Shown piece after piece: positions 44,230 to 55,035 of a stretch of DNA of 64,000 bases; position 1 is the first letter of the stretch, and the number at the start of each line of letters is the position of its first letter. Under the pieces are notes generated by a model that was not told the DNA's origin, did not search any database, and was given only the letters and a program-made list of their open reading frames with translations. Both the position numbers and the translations under genes were made by a program. Source of the DNA: Diaporthe sp. PMI_573 (Eukaryota > Ascomycota > Sordariomycetes > Diaporthales > Diaporthaceae); NCBI GenBank assembly GCA_021399435.1, contig JAJTUP010000121.1, positions 1 to 64,000 of the forward strand. The letters run 5' to 3'.

Positions 44230-45591
44230 CTGATCGTCAAAGCCTTAGCTAGCTCCCAGGTCATCTTTCATCATTAATTTAAAGTAAAAGGGCTTATGGC
44301 CGCTATCATAGTACTAGAATTTACCAATAATTAAACATCTAATAGCAACTTAGTTATCGCCAAGACTATTGAGCTCACTATGTTGACAAAGAAAGAAATG
44401 TCGGCAATTGGGCTAACATAAAGAAATTCTCACCTTACCCCGAGATAAGAAAGGTTCCATAGCTATACTTGCGGTCCTCAGTAGTTGACCGTCAGACATA
44501 CCCATTGTCTGAGTTAATTGAATCGGCAGCCGCGGATATCAACCTAACCGGGACTTATATTATTTGCGTCCTCAAGCAACTAATCTTCACTCTCAACTGC
44601 ACTGACTGACCAGGACATTAGGTGTATATTGAGTTAAATGTGCAAAGTCGGACATAATCGGGATTAAGGAGCAAACATTCGCTACAATGTAGTCAACTAA
44701 TTGAGGGACTTTTATCCGAAGAGCATTTATTTCATCGGCCGGCCCGTGCCTGCATTAGGCTCAGGTTATGGAACAACATGATGCCAAACTCTAATATACA
44801 GAACTGCGCTCGCAATTACCAACATTAGTTTAGACCAATCTAAGGCATATTATATAGTATGCCATATTAATTAATTTATTTAATGTGTAACACGAGATAC
44901 GGGACTAGGGCGAGTAGACGTACCTACTTCTAAACTTAGCCTTTTTATGGCTTAACGACTAAAAGCCTGAGTTGCTCCACTGTGAGTTCTCATTTAAAGT
45001 AATTTTTCTTTCCCATCTTAAGGCTTTTACACGCCTAGTACGTCATTAATTTTGCTGCATCATGAAAATGCCTGTACTTTCGATTTACTGTACACGCGAT
45101 CGCGTATGCTAACATGACGAATCGAGCTGGCAGTTCTACACCTGGGTTTCGGTATAAGGCAGGTGACTCTCTGCATCACGTAGGGTCAACCACACATTAT
45201 TCATTTCAGTCTCTCCTAGCTAGCAGCATTTTTCCCAAGCAATTTTTGTGCCTTAGCAATTGGTTTATATAGACTGATACCAATTTATACAAATCCGTAA
45301 TACTTATTTTGTATCTTTATTTTAGAAAACGCAGCTTGCATGTGGGTGCTAAAGGAAATAAGGAATTGAAATGATCTTGGCAACACGAACCTATAACTAA
45401 CAACCAAAAAACGTTGCAGTTATTTTGTTCTTTGATTCCTCTACCAGATGTCAAAACTGGGCAACCGGCAGCTGTTCTTCGACTTCCATTGCAAGCAACT
45501 GCCGAACCATTTCCGACGGGGCTGCCCGTCGATGTAGACCAATTTTATGGCGTGTCTAGAGATACTATATACATTGACATCTTCCCCAAGC
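44230..45591. other. AT-rich non-coding block
   Basis: No frame longer than a few dozen codons with protein-like content; TA-rich throughout. Compatible with strongly RIP-mutated repeat DNA. Confidence 0.5.
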
Positions 45592-45807
45592 CTAGCATCC
45601 GAGGTCGAACACAAGCAAGCTCTGTCCATTGGCCGGAGCAGGCAGCTGAGACGCCGGCACGTTGAACAGGCGGCACACCTCAGGGCCGTCGGCAATCACC
45701 CTGCCGAACTCAATCGACTGGCATCCCGTAGCAGTCCTGCACAGCTCCAAACACTCTTCCTTGTTGCTGACGTTGGCGGGTGTCTTGAACTTTATCGGCC
45801 GGTCCAT
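45592..45807 (-). pseudogene. PAN/apple-like domain fragment
   Basis: The minus-strand frame of 71 codons has NKEECLELCRTATGCQSIEF, then EVCRLFNVP, and ends LGC: the CxxxC, C, C spacing of a PAN/apple domain, found in fungal secreted adhesion-type proteins. A stop lies in frame just upstream of the ATG, and no signal peptide or second repeat is visible, so it is a fragment in AT-rich surroundings. Confidence 0.5.
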
Positions 45808-46589
45808 GGCCGAGCGCTTCGCTCACTCTTCCATATTCCGGGTACGGTACTCCCGAGTACCCAGGCTCAGCGACGTCTGGCAACGGCCATTTCTATGGCG
45901 ACTGGTTCAACCGGGCGCTTACCAATAACGCCCAGGCTCAGCATTACTCTCAAAATCTACCACTACGGATGCCACCCCCAGTATCCTGTCTACTCATGCC
46001 GATACTGCCTACGGACGGCTGTCCTCGGCGGATTGGGACTCCCAAAATCCTCATGGCCCTTAAAAGCTTGACAAAATTAAACGTTGATTTCGAAATTTAC
46101 ACGCTGGCATGGATACATGGACGGAGTATTACTATGTCTTTTTCGCACTGCGAACAGTCGCGTATTTGAGGCGAAAACGATACACTTGCATTTAAATACC
46201 CTTTTAGGTCCCGGAATACGTTTTCAATGTTTTACACGATGATTCGACTATTTGGCAACGGCTTAAGCGGCCAATATCTACATACCCTTGGGCTTAACTG
46301 CTCAAGGTTAGCTACAAGCACGCTGGATTATACCCATTGCCACTACGGGCAGAAAAGGCAGAGGCTTAAATTCCTAAATAATTAAGGCAAATTTGAACCA
46401 GGCCTTACAGAAAAACATAATCTCTGCTGTAGGGTGTAAGTGCATCGTACACACAGAGGATACAGGACACTAAAAAGTCTCTTTTTGTTAACCCCTTTCT
46501 GAGCCTCTTTCCACCCGTAGAATCGGATCGAAAAGTCGATTAGATGGGTTCAATTCCAGGTAAACCTTAAAGCGCAACAGCTAGCGACG
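45808..46589. other. No recognisable gene
   Basis: AT-rich flank with short frames only. Confidence 0.4.
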
Positions 46590-47005
46590 CCTTTCTGCGT
46601 GACCTGTGCCTCTCAGAAATCTTTAATGTTTTTCGAGAACCAAATTGGAGTCGATCTGCAATAATACACTACTTCAACTCCTTTGGGGATGTCACGGCCG
46701 ATCAAAAAAGTCTCGGGACTCTTGTCGACAAGCTGTACTACTCAGGGTATCTAGGACGGCGTATGAGTTTAACACTACTGTTGGATGACGGCGATGTTAC
46801 CCCGGGGGTCAAAAGCTCGTCTTACTACGCAGAAGATGTTACCCATTAGTTCGTTCGAATAGTACATGACAACCTCCTCCCTGACGGTATAGGCGGAGCA
46901 TACACGTTTCCGTTTGATGATGTTGATACCGCTGGTGAGAATGAAGCTGGGCTTTTCACATTTGACAAGCCATCGTCGATTCAGGTACTAATTCGCTAGG
47001 ATTAC
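46590..47005 (+). pseudogene. Decayed secreted-enzyme fragment, possibly GH64 glucanase-like
   Basis: In one plus-strand frame, interrupted by stops, the peptide has FNVFREPNWSR, later GGAYTFPFDDVD and LFTFDKPSSIQV. A YxFPYDDV block is typical of the C-terminal part of GH64 beta-1,3-glucanases, so this may be a remnant of such a gene. The match is short and from memory; treat it as tentative. Confidence 0.3.
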
Positions 47006-47501
47006 GCATGAGTGCCTGGGCTCTTCTTTGAGGTCAAGTGGGCGACAAAGGAAACGGTGAACATCAAATTTGCAGCCCAGCATGTATTTCTAGATTCTTT
47101 ATACGCGCGCCGGATGGTCTTGCATTAAGATTAGCCTTCATGTTAAGGCTAAAACATGAAGGCATTTCGCAGGAATAATGTAAGGCTTTCTCTGTGTCGA
47201 TACGAAGAGGTTGTGACAGCAGAATGCTTACAGCTACAGATAGCCTCCCTTAAGGGATTTGAGGACTGCCACAAGTGTCAGGTGTAACTGATACATCATA
47301 GAGAGGCGATCGTGTCTTTCTATCTTTAAGGACTCCAACCTCGAGGCGCGACGGGACGAACCGAAGCGATCTCACCCACCAATACTGCAATACGCTCATT
47401 TTGCTCCTCTCCTTCCGACCAAAATGTTTATATGATACATTCAACATAGGAGTGGGTTCGACTTATTATCGCTCTTTCAACTTGTTACCTGAAATCGATC
47501 G
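47006..47501. other. No recognisable gene
   Basis: AT-rich; no motif-bearing frame. Confidence 0.4.
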
Positions 47502-48107
47502 TTAGCTGCCATTTGGGAGCTGTTTTCTCAATACCCTCCAGAGTGAGATTATATCTCCATAGGCCACTCCATTGGAGCCCACTGGATCTGTTGGGGCCAC
47601 ATAATCATCAGGAAAGTCGTGTGGAAAGTAAAATTTGGCTGCTTCTGGACTTAGTGAGTCCTGCGTGCCTCGAGGGTTCTTAAACGATCTCATGCTGGAT
47701 AGAGAAATTTCAAGAGGATCCCAAAATTCCAGGTCTTCTTCAACTATCCATTTTCCAATATCTACCATCTTAAAAACGCCAACATTAAAGGCACTCTCAT
47801 CAATCATAGAAAATGAGCCATCTTTTCGATGCTGCTTCTCAGGAGGCAGCAGCATGTCGCGCGATCGAGAGGCTTCGCATTCTCTCCGAAAATAGTGTAT
47901 GTTGTCTTGCTTGAATTCGTGTTCCTCTGAAATAGTGATCGAGGGAGAAAATGATGCCGAGATTTTTAAAGCTTTCAATTTGCCGACGGCGCGGTGCATC
48001 GCCCTGTGAACCAGTTCTTTGAGATATGCAGTCTTTGATTTAGCGTCCTTGGTGTTATCCACGAAGGTAACTGTCCTGTCAAGCTTGGCCATTTCCTCAG
48101 AGTACAC
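47502..48107 (-). CDS. Hypothetical protein, 201 codons
   Basis: The minus-strand frame from ATG 48107 to a stop at 47502 has balanced, protein-like composition: a basic amphipathic start (KTAYLKELVHRAMHRAVGKL), a central acidic part and an aromatic C-terminal third (KFYFPHDFPDDYVAPTDP). No signal peptide or transmembrane segment. I do not recognise the family, and the ATG is preceded by AT-rich DNA. It could be a single-exon gene or the last exon of a broken one. Confidence 0.4.
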   Translation of the reverse strand: MYSEEMAKLDRTVTFVDNTKDAKSKTAYLKELVHRAMHRAVGKLKALKISASFSPSITISEEHEFKQDNIHYFRRECEASRSRDMLLPPEKQHRKDGSFSMIDESAFNVGVFKMVDIGKWIVEEDLEFWDPLEISLSSMRSFKNPRGTQDSLSPEAAKFYFPHDFPDDYVAPTDPVGSNGVAYGDIISLWRVLRKQLPNGS

Positions 48108-48734
48108 TGTGGTGGACTAAATTGGTAGACGAATTATCCTGCCGCTTGTGTTGCTAGGAATCATATCAAAAGGGGTAGGCGCTTCACTCGATTGTAGGCT
48201 GGGTGAATTATATAAATAGTTGGCCAACTAAACTAATCCCATGCATTTTAATGAGTGTCCTTGACCTTGCGATTCGTTCTAGAATATTGAATTAAGAAAA
48301 CTAAGTTTAGGTTGTGAGGAGTAGTAGACTGGGCACATTGCCTATGTGTGCAAATTCGGACATCCATCTAAGATATTTTAAGAAGGAAACTGGACTCCGT
48401 GGCGAAATGGTTTTGCTGTTTGCTCTGTTTCAGAAATTGACATGACTGCTATATTAGACAGCGCAACCCACAGTTCTCTCTTTCCACCCAGGTACTGCAA
48501 GTCTCTATATTTCGATAGGCCTTTTCACGGCGGGTATTTTTGCTTTTGGTTCTAATGTGAAGAAAAAGTTAATTCACCTAAATCGATACGTAATGACAAA
48601 CGCCTTGGTTTATACGCAGCTCTGCGAGGGCCCTTAGCAAGTAGAAACCAATGGAAGAACGTACATCTGTTCATGGTTCGATTGCGTAAATTAATTTATA
48701 CATACGGTTAGGTTGTTGGAAGTAGGCACACGTA
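48108..48734. other. No recognisable gene
   Basis: AT-rich, short frames only. Confidence 0.4.
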
Positions 48735-49200
48735 ATGTATTTATGTTCATTGGCACAAGAGAGCGTTCGTGGCCCGTTCCTCCTTGGCTTCGAGAAGACC
48801 GGTCTCTGGCCGCCCAGACGGGACGTTGCTATTGATGAGCTGACGACAAAGGGTAAGAAGTCCTCTAGTACCCTGATCTACTGCCTGACTGGTCTGAGGA
48901 GCGCCAAATTCGAGGTGTTCAGGCACTTAAACGCAAAAATACACACTATGACCATCTGTTTAGTGATGATACTCGAGAGGGACTGCTTATTGCTTCGTCA
49001 ATGGCCTCTGAGTCAGTTCTTTATAAGCAGCAAATTGACAAGCACAATTCTAGCCGATTGAGTGCCCTCGAGCATCATCGTAATAAGCGACGGTCTGCAC
49101 GGAAGGGATATAAGCCAGACGGAGATGTCCTCACGTCTATCAGGCTGGGGGATCAGGACTTTTAAGCGGGCTCTGGGAAGGCTCCTTCAAGAACGAGACG
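48735..49200 (+). pseudogene. Pogo-type transposase C-terminal fragment
   Basis: The frame has RGPFLLGFEKTGLWPPRRDV, the block that follows the third catalytic Asp in pogo/Fot1-type transposases (GF-TGIWP-NP), then degenerates. In another frame SVLYKQQIDKHNSSRL and RNKRRSARKGYKPDG continue the coiled, basic tail seen in those proteins. No core or termini are visible. Confidence 0.5.
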
Positions 49201-49620
49201 ACGCATAGCCTCGATAGAAAGTCACAAACCTAGCCCAATTGTGTAGATTTGTGAAGGATTGTACTTTAACATATACCAAAGCCCGCACGACTAGTACTGT
49301 ACCGCAAAATGCGCGAGTAAAAGTCCAAGACCTTTCAAGATATAGTACTTCTGTCGAAGTGTCTCGACAATTCAAATACATGTATGGACCAAAGTTTTAC
49401 AAGTACATTAGCTTAGATGGTAGATGTTTAACAAATTGCATTATTTATTAATTACCCAAACCAATCATGCTTTTCTTTCCATTTCAGATGGCTGCAGCCG
49501 CTTTTATAGATATTGGTAGAGCTATAACGATACCGAAACGTCTCTAAGTGACATCGGATATAACTATGTCTGCCAAGGATCCTTTACCTGCGCACCAACA
49601 GACAGATCATCCAAGGATCA
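49201..49620. other. No recognisable gene
   Basis: 3' flank of the esterase gene; no motif-bearing frame. Confidence 0.4.
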
Positions 49621-50635
49621 TTAACCTTGCTTGGTCGAGTTCTTCTCCAAAACAGACTCAAGCCACGGCGCATCCCTCCACACAGGCCACGCATAGCCCT
49701 CGGTGTCCTCGTTAGGAAACCGCGGCTCGATCTCGGGCTCGAGAAGGCCCCACAGCACCTTGTACGCCTCCCCGCTCATGTGCAGGCCGTCGGGCAGCAG
49801 CTTTTCGAGGTAGCCCCGCCTCCCGCCCGCCGCCGAACCCAGAGGCGGCTGGCTGGCATCCCAGCAGGGCGTGTTGGCGACGGCGTGGTCCATGAGTGCC
49901 TTGGCGAGGTCGACACACGCGACGGACCGCTTCTGCGCAACTCCGGCCTTCTGAGCTGCCTCCGCCGCGACCTCGCCGAGCCCGGCGGCTACCTCGCGCG
50001 CCGCCTGTGAGTACGCCGCAATGCGGGCCTGCTCACGCGTTGCCCGGCCGTGCTGCGCGACATCCACCTCGGTGCGCCGGATCTCGTCCAGCGGAGGCGG
50101 CGTCACCACCGGCACCTTGCACCCGTGCGCCGCCACGTGCGGGTGTCCCACCATCCGTACCAGATTCCTCTTGTACCCTTCAAGCGATACGTACTGGTTG
50201 TTGTCATCCAGCGGGAGGGCCGCGTCGTTGGCGCCGAGGAGGATAACCTGTGCGATAAGGTAATTTTTTGATGGTCTCGGCAGGTATTTATGTTATGATT
50301 GCAGGCAGCCTATGGAGATCGAGACGGACTTACCAGGTACTCCATCTTGGCCGTGCCAGGGCCTGGCGCCGGGAAAAGCTGCTCGAAAATATTCAGGGCT
50401 TGGGATGTGTTGTAGCCCGAGAAGCCCCGATTGACGACATCATACCGCCGAAGGCAGTCTGTAAACAATTCCCAGTCAGCGTCGATGGTATGCTGCAACT
50501 CTAAAGTGAGGATCTTGTGGACATACGCTTCTGGAGAGTGGCGTAGAATGAAAAGCCATCCTGGATGTCTACACAGCCCTCGAACAACGAGTCGCCAAAG
50601 AGGACGACCTGGGGATAGGGGGCCTGAGATCGCAT
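49621..50635 (-). CDS. GDSL/SGNH esterase, isoamyl-acetate hydrolase (IAH1) type
   Basis: Hydrolyses small esters with a Ser-Asp-His triad. Exons on the minus strand: 50635-50527, 50458-50334, 50247-49621. Introns of 68 bp (GTATGT donor, GCTGAC branch, TTTACAG) and 86 bp (GTAAGT donor, CGCACAG) join in frame to give 286 residues. Seen: block I VVLFGDSLFEG with the nucleophile Ser, block II VNRGFSGYNTSQAL, block III LLGANDAALPL, and block V DGLHMSGEAY with the catalytic Asp and His. The ATG at 50635 (MRSQAPYPQ) fits the family; an in-frame ATG at 50668 would add 11 residues. The C-terminal Ala-rich insert around VAAGLGEVAAEAAQKAGV is longer than in yeast IAH1. Intact, GC-rich, and unlike the AT-rich block to its left. 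Confidence 0.88.
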
Positions 50636-50739
50636 TGTCAGCAAGAACGTTTGCTGGAAACGTGACATCCGGATAATGCGGGGCTTCAAGGATCGAGTTT
50701 CATACCGCCATGGTAGACCGACTGACTGACGTTTTCTCG

Positions 50740-51240
50740 TTAGCTTGGTTTGATATATGCTGATGTATAAACCTCCTTGCTAAAACTGTAGAATTCAAGA
50801 AACATGCAAAAATTCCGAGTGCTCTGGACCCCGGGATAAAAATTGTACGAGTAACGTCCTGTAAGGTAGGGGCATCGTAATATATATACACAAAAGCTGC
50901 ATATCCTGTAGTTAATTATAAAAGAAAACGATGGCCACACCTCTTGGACCGCCTCCAAGGATGTGACAGGAACAGGCTGCCCCTCGATCTCCACAAGGTC
51001 GGTTTTGGGGTAATATTTGCTCCCCATGCCGGACGCCGTCAGCCACTCGTGCCCGTCAAGCGGCCGAAGCCTATAGCGACGGTATGTCCGTTTCTTCGCA
51101 CAGCCGCACATCCGGCGACCTTGTAGAAAAGTGGCGCAGGAGAGGTCGGTTCCGTCGAAAACCGTAGATCCTGCCTCCCACATATACTTCCCGCCATAGT
51201 CAGGGGCCGCGTTCCACGGCCGCATCTGGTCTTTCCACAT
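50740..51240 (-). CDS. Open frame upstream of the esterase, unknown
   Basis: From ATG 51240 (minus) about 105 codons have protein-like content (FDGTDLSCATFLQG, RRYRLRPLDGHEWLTASG, KTDLVEIEGQPVPVTSLEAV), then the frame becomes AT-rich and aromatic, as in an intron or decayed DNA. The coding part probably ends near 50.94 kb at one of several GT sites. No known domain; likely the 5' exon of a truncated gene. It points towards the esterase and is not part of it. Confidence 0.4.
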   Translation of the reverse strand: MWKDQMRPWNAAPDYGGKYMWEAGSTVFDGTDLSCATFLQGRRMCGCAKKRTYRRYRLRPLDGHEWLTASGMGSKYYPKTDLVEIEGQPVPVTSLEAVQEVWPSFSFIINYRICSFCVYILRCPYLTGRYSYNFYPGVQSTRNFCMFLEFYSFSKEVYTSAYIKPS

Positions 51241-51588
51241 TAGCAGGCAGGCTTAGCCATGCCGCCACGGCAAGGTGATTGCATACGATCTAGCTGAGTG
51301 CCATTCCAAGACTAGCCTTTATGGAAAAGGTTCTAATCTGGACTTCAGGCTCTCCATAGTCGAATCTGTCCAGTCTATCCAGGTAAATAACACTTGAAAC
51401 GGAGAAAACAAAGGAGAGGTATAGAAAATGTACCGGCACAAGAAACCGAACACAGGCCAAGATCGAGCAGCAAAGAGATAGTGAGGCTGGTGAATGTTTG
51501 ATCGGCACAGACAGGAATACGTATAGCACGAAAAGTGGCGTAAAATGTGCGAAATTGAGGTGCAGAACATTACTCCAACATATAGAGG
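51241..51588. other. No recognisable gene
   Basis: Short frames only; ends at the CAGGGTTC that may be a hAT terminus. Confidence 0.4.
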
Positions 51589-52560
51589 CAGGGTTCAAAG
51601 CCACTACACTCCACTACACATCCGAGGATATGGAATTGATGTGGATGATGACTAAGATCACGAGGGTGGTATGGATGGATATGTATCCATTATGGATGTG
51701 AATTCACAATGTGGAAAGGATTTCCACATAACGAGCAAGGGAATAAGCCTGTTGCATAACTTAACCCCTGACATATCGCCATCATTCCCTTGAAGGTTCT
51801 GCCAGTATCTGATCCAACTGCCCGATCAACCCTGCACGTAGCCAACTGCGTAAAGTCTGACACAGGCCGATAGTTGACGCATCTAGCCGATTCCTAAGCC
51901 TCGTAACCATCTGCCCGGCCACTGAAAATACCCTCTTACACTCTGCTGACATAGGGGCCACAGTCAGTAAATCCAGGGCCATCCTACTCAATTTGGGATA
52001 CCTGAGCCGCCTAGTGTGCCAGTACTCGTATGGATCAGTAACGAGGGCGTCAGAATCGTCGATATTGCGTTGCCACTGATCGTACTCATCGAGATCCAAC
52101 CCACTATACGATGACGAAGGACATGCCTCGCGAGACTCGTCAACAGCCTGATTCTGAAGAGTTAGCCCTCGTTTGTTATTACGCCAGGCTGTAAATTTAT
52201 TCCTCGAGGATTTAAGACGTTTACTTGCAGGTAAATCATAGTCTTAATCCTCAGAAAATAGGCCCTTGTATTCGCATTCCTACAGATCCTAAATAATTGC
52301 CTTGGCTTTGATAATCCACATGTGCCGCTTAGTATCATTGCCCTACAGATTGTCAAATAATGCCCAGCGGTAAGCAGGATGGAGGGCCGCCGCGCCGTAA
52401 ATCAAAGAGAGCCTCTGTAGTACAGAACATCTTACACCGGCAGACAGGGTATCCAACCTGGCTATGTTCTTCTAGCCGCCGTCTATTCCGTATGTGACTT
52501 CTCCGGGCGCTGTCCTCTTAAGATTACTTAAAAGCTTCAAGCCAGTGAAGGAAATGCTCC
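51589..52560 (-). pseudogene. hAT C-terminal remnant with RIP-type stops and left terminus
   Basis: The frame 52099-51782 (minus) carries the hAT dimerisation domain: RYPKLSRMALDLLTVAPMSAE, then RLRNRLDASTIGLCQ. Upstream in a matching frame, HPAYRWALFDNL and ECEYKGLF are the preceding conserved helices, with TAG codons where Trp is expected (52280-52282) and at 52289-52291. A CAGGGTTC at 51589 followed by TCC-rich repeats and GGATGG units (51.60-51.72 kb) looks like the element's left end. The N-terminal half is gone. Confidence 0.75.
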
Positions 52561-52885
52561 TTTAAAAAGATTCCAATAGCAGCATCAACGGAAGTATTTT
52601 GGCTTTCACGAAAATGCTCGATCCAATATACACAAGCATATTGAATAGGAGCAAGCGGGTCGGGGTTTGGGCGATGATGTTTGCTTCAATCCAAATACCA
52701 GGACGCTGCAAGCTGTATATCTTGTTTGAGCACCCGGCTTGATCAATGGTAGGTGTTGCAGTTATTTCTACTGGTATTGATGCTGCCAGGGAATAAATAC
52801 GGTAGTTAACTAAATGATAGACACGATGCACATTCGATGTGCAAGCATCCCAACAAGGTCTTCCATCCTAGTCCCGCGTCCTTAC
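52561..52885. other. No recognisable gene
   Basis: Short frames; 3' flank of the nuclease-like gene. Confidence 0.4.
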
Positions 52886-54208
52886 TTAGACGCTCCTTTC
52901 CTTGCAACCGGCTCTCATTTCGATACGACGTAGACGGCCTCCCAACCGTTTCTTCATTTTCCCTCCTGCAGCCCGCACTGCCCTGACCTCACGAAGATTC
53001 TTAGCATGCCTTCGAGTCTCGGCCGCTCTTTTTCTTTTCAACTGTTCGGACTGTGCCTTGATTATAGCCCATGTAGCAGTGTCTCCTGAACCAATTGCAT
53101 TTGTGGGCCCAGCCGAAGATGTGAAAGTTCTTGTATGACGAGCATGCCATGCCTCCAGATGCTTCATCACAAAGTGGCGGTGAATGTGTGTGGCGTATTC
53201 CTGTATCTGGTCTACTATGTGAATTAATTCAGATGCGCGGTCTAAATCCACTACATCGCCTTCCCAAATTTTTTCCACCCTCTGCAATAATATTCTCTTA
53301 GTAATTTGTAGATTTTCTTGTTCAGCTGGTTAAAGTTCACACTTACATAAGCTCCTGCTTCATTCCACGCCACGAGAACTTGCCAACGAGAGTCCCATGA
53401 TACAAATGCGAACATTTGGTATCTACTACTTTCTTCTGTCTGGTATTCGGTGACATTCTCGGGGTTCCGAGCCAAATCGTCTAGCATGGCTAGATAGGTC
53501 CTGCAGGCGTGATGGACTTGGTCCAGAGCAGCGTCGAGACCCGTGGACTTCTTCTTCGCTTCATAAACAGCGAATGGGAAGACGAGATCAGCCTCACCCC
53601 ATTGGCCGTCCACAATCAATCCGCATTTGCTGTTTCTCATCATCTTTTTGAGATTTACTCAGGAAAGGCGCTTGTCCGGCTGTTTGGAGCCATGAGTCTC
53701 ATGGCATTCTGGATCAATGCATATAGAACCAAGCTCGAGGGACTGACAGTCATGCGTCCTTAAACCTATGGTGATATCCGGAGTCCGTACCTTAGTTGTC
53801 GCATTATTGATATCGGTATATTCCACGAACTCATAGGGCCTGTTGTCGCTACAAACAAGTAAAAGTCAGGACCGGTAATCTGCCAGCTCGACAAAGAAGA
53901 GAGTAGCGTAAAAATGCTTACATATTGAAGTTTTCGTCATCATGTATCGAGCCAAAGACATTGCTCCACGCGCATAGTTTCCAGAGAAAATCAGACGACC
54001 CAAATGACTGGTTTTCGGTTGCTCTACGGGATAGTTCATGGCATCTTTGGTCTAGTTCTGTCGTCTTCTCCTCGCTCAAATCTCTATACTGAGATACGCC
54101 GAGATTGGGGAAGAATTTACACCTTTTGTTGGCTACGGACACGCAAGGAGGAGCCTCGGAATCCGGACTGGGCGCCGTAACAACGAAAGGCTCCGGCACC
54201 AGAGGCAT
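52886..54208 (-). pseudogene. PD-(D/E)XK nuclease-like protein, one in-frame stop
   Basis: Exons on the minus strand: 54208-53922, 53848-53347, 53281-52886. Introns of 73 and 65 bp have GTAAGC/GTAAGT donors and TGTAG/TGCAG acceptors and join in frame over 394 codons. A single TGA at 53661-53659 splits exon 2 in the context RLS-stop-VNLKKMM; CGA to TGA would explain it. The core reads GEADLVFPFAVYEAKKK (Asp then E-x-K), then DQVHHACRTYLAML and YQMFAFVSW, the order of restriction-endonuclease-like fungal proteins; the C-terminus is a basic coiled-coil-like tail (KRKRAAETRRHAKNL). It differs in family from the gene at 31.5 kb. Except for that codon it looks functional; readthrough or a sequence variant is possible. 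Confidence 0.7.
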
Positions 54209-55035
54209 GGTGCGCTCTCTTGGTCCCCTCCTTTATAATAGATTAGCCTTTATCTGGATAGTTCGACGGCACATAATTACTCACATGATATGCGTTAGGA
54301 TTTTGTATTATGTAGGTGGGGAGAACTCTGGATTTTGTTTCAAATGTTTGAAAAAAGGTGTTTATCTGTAGCAGACATGCGAGCACGGCGAATTGAATAA
54401 AGCAGTCTGCTTCATCAATTTGTCGTCTAGTGTTGGGAGTGAGTCTCTCCTTTATATAGCCGAATAGCGTACTATATGTGATCCCTGCTACCCACACTGA
54501 ATTGTGAATTCAAGTAGATAATGCAGTGGCGAGCATTAGGCAACAGTGGCTGCCTAAAATTCCCGAGCTGAGCGGCCTCGGTACTCTGGAGGCAGCCAGA
54601 TAATCCTTTCGTCATCTTTCACGACCCAGGTTTTTTCAGAGTTCAGGCCATATCCGTTTATAACAGGCCGTACTGCCGGATGCTCAGAATTGGTCACTTT
54701 GCTTGTATCTGCGGTTATATCCTTTTTAGGTTCGAATATCTCTATTTAGATGGCTAAATAGAGATTGTCTCATGGAATATTTGTACATATGAAAGATTAT
54801 GTAGTGTATTTGCCATTTGTACTGCCTCGCTTATCAGCCGTGGTAATACAGTATCTAAATTAAGTATTTATATCTCGTTAAAAGACAACTACGGCTAATC
54901 TATAAGTTTACAACCAGGGACCTGTAGCACCCCGTCGGGGATCTTGCCCTTGTACTCTTGATTTCCTGGCTTTAGTGCGGGGGCAGCCGGACCTGTTTCT
55001 ATGTCAGTTCCTTTTGGGTCATGAATCCTTTCAGG
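54209..55035. other. No intact gene
   Basis: AT-rich upstream flank of the nuclease-like gene, then the degraded 3' portion of the gypsy pol remnant. Confidence 0.4.

Noticed and set aside
50459..50526. A 26- or 34-bp intron in the esterase gene
   Set aside because: Using the first AG after the donor gives an implausibly short intron; the AG at 50459-50460, after a GCTGAC branch point, gives 68 bp and restores the conserved LRRYDVVNRG block.
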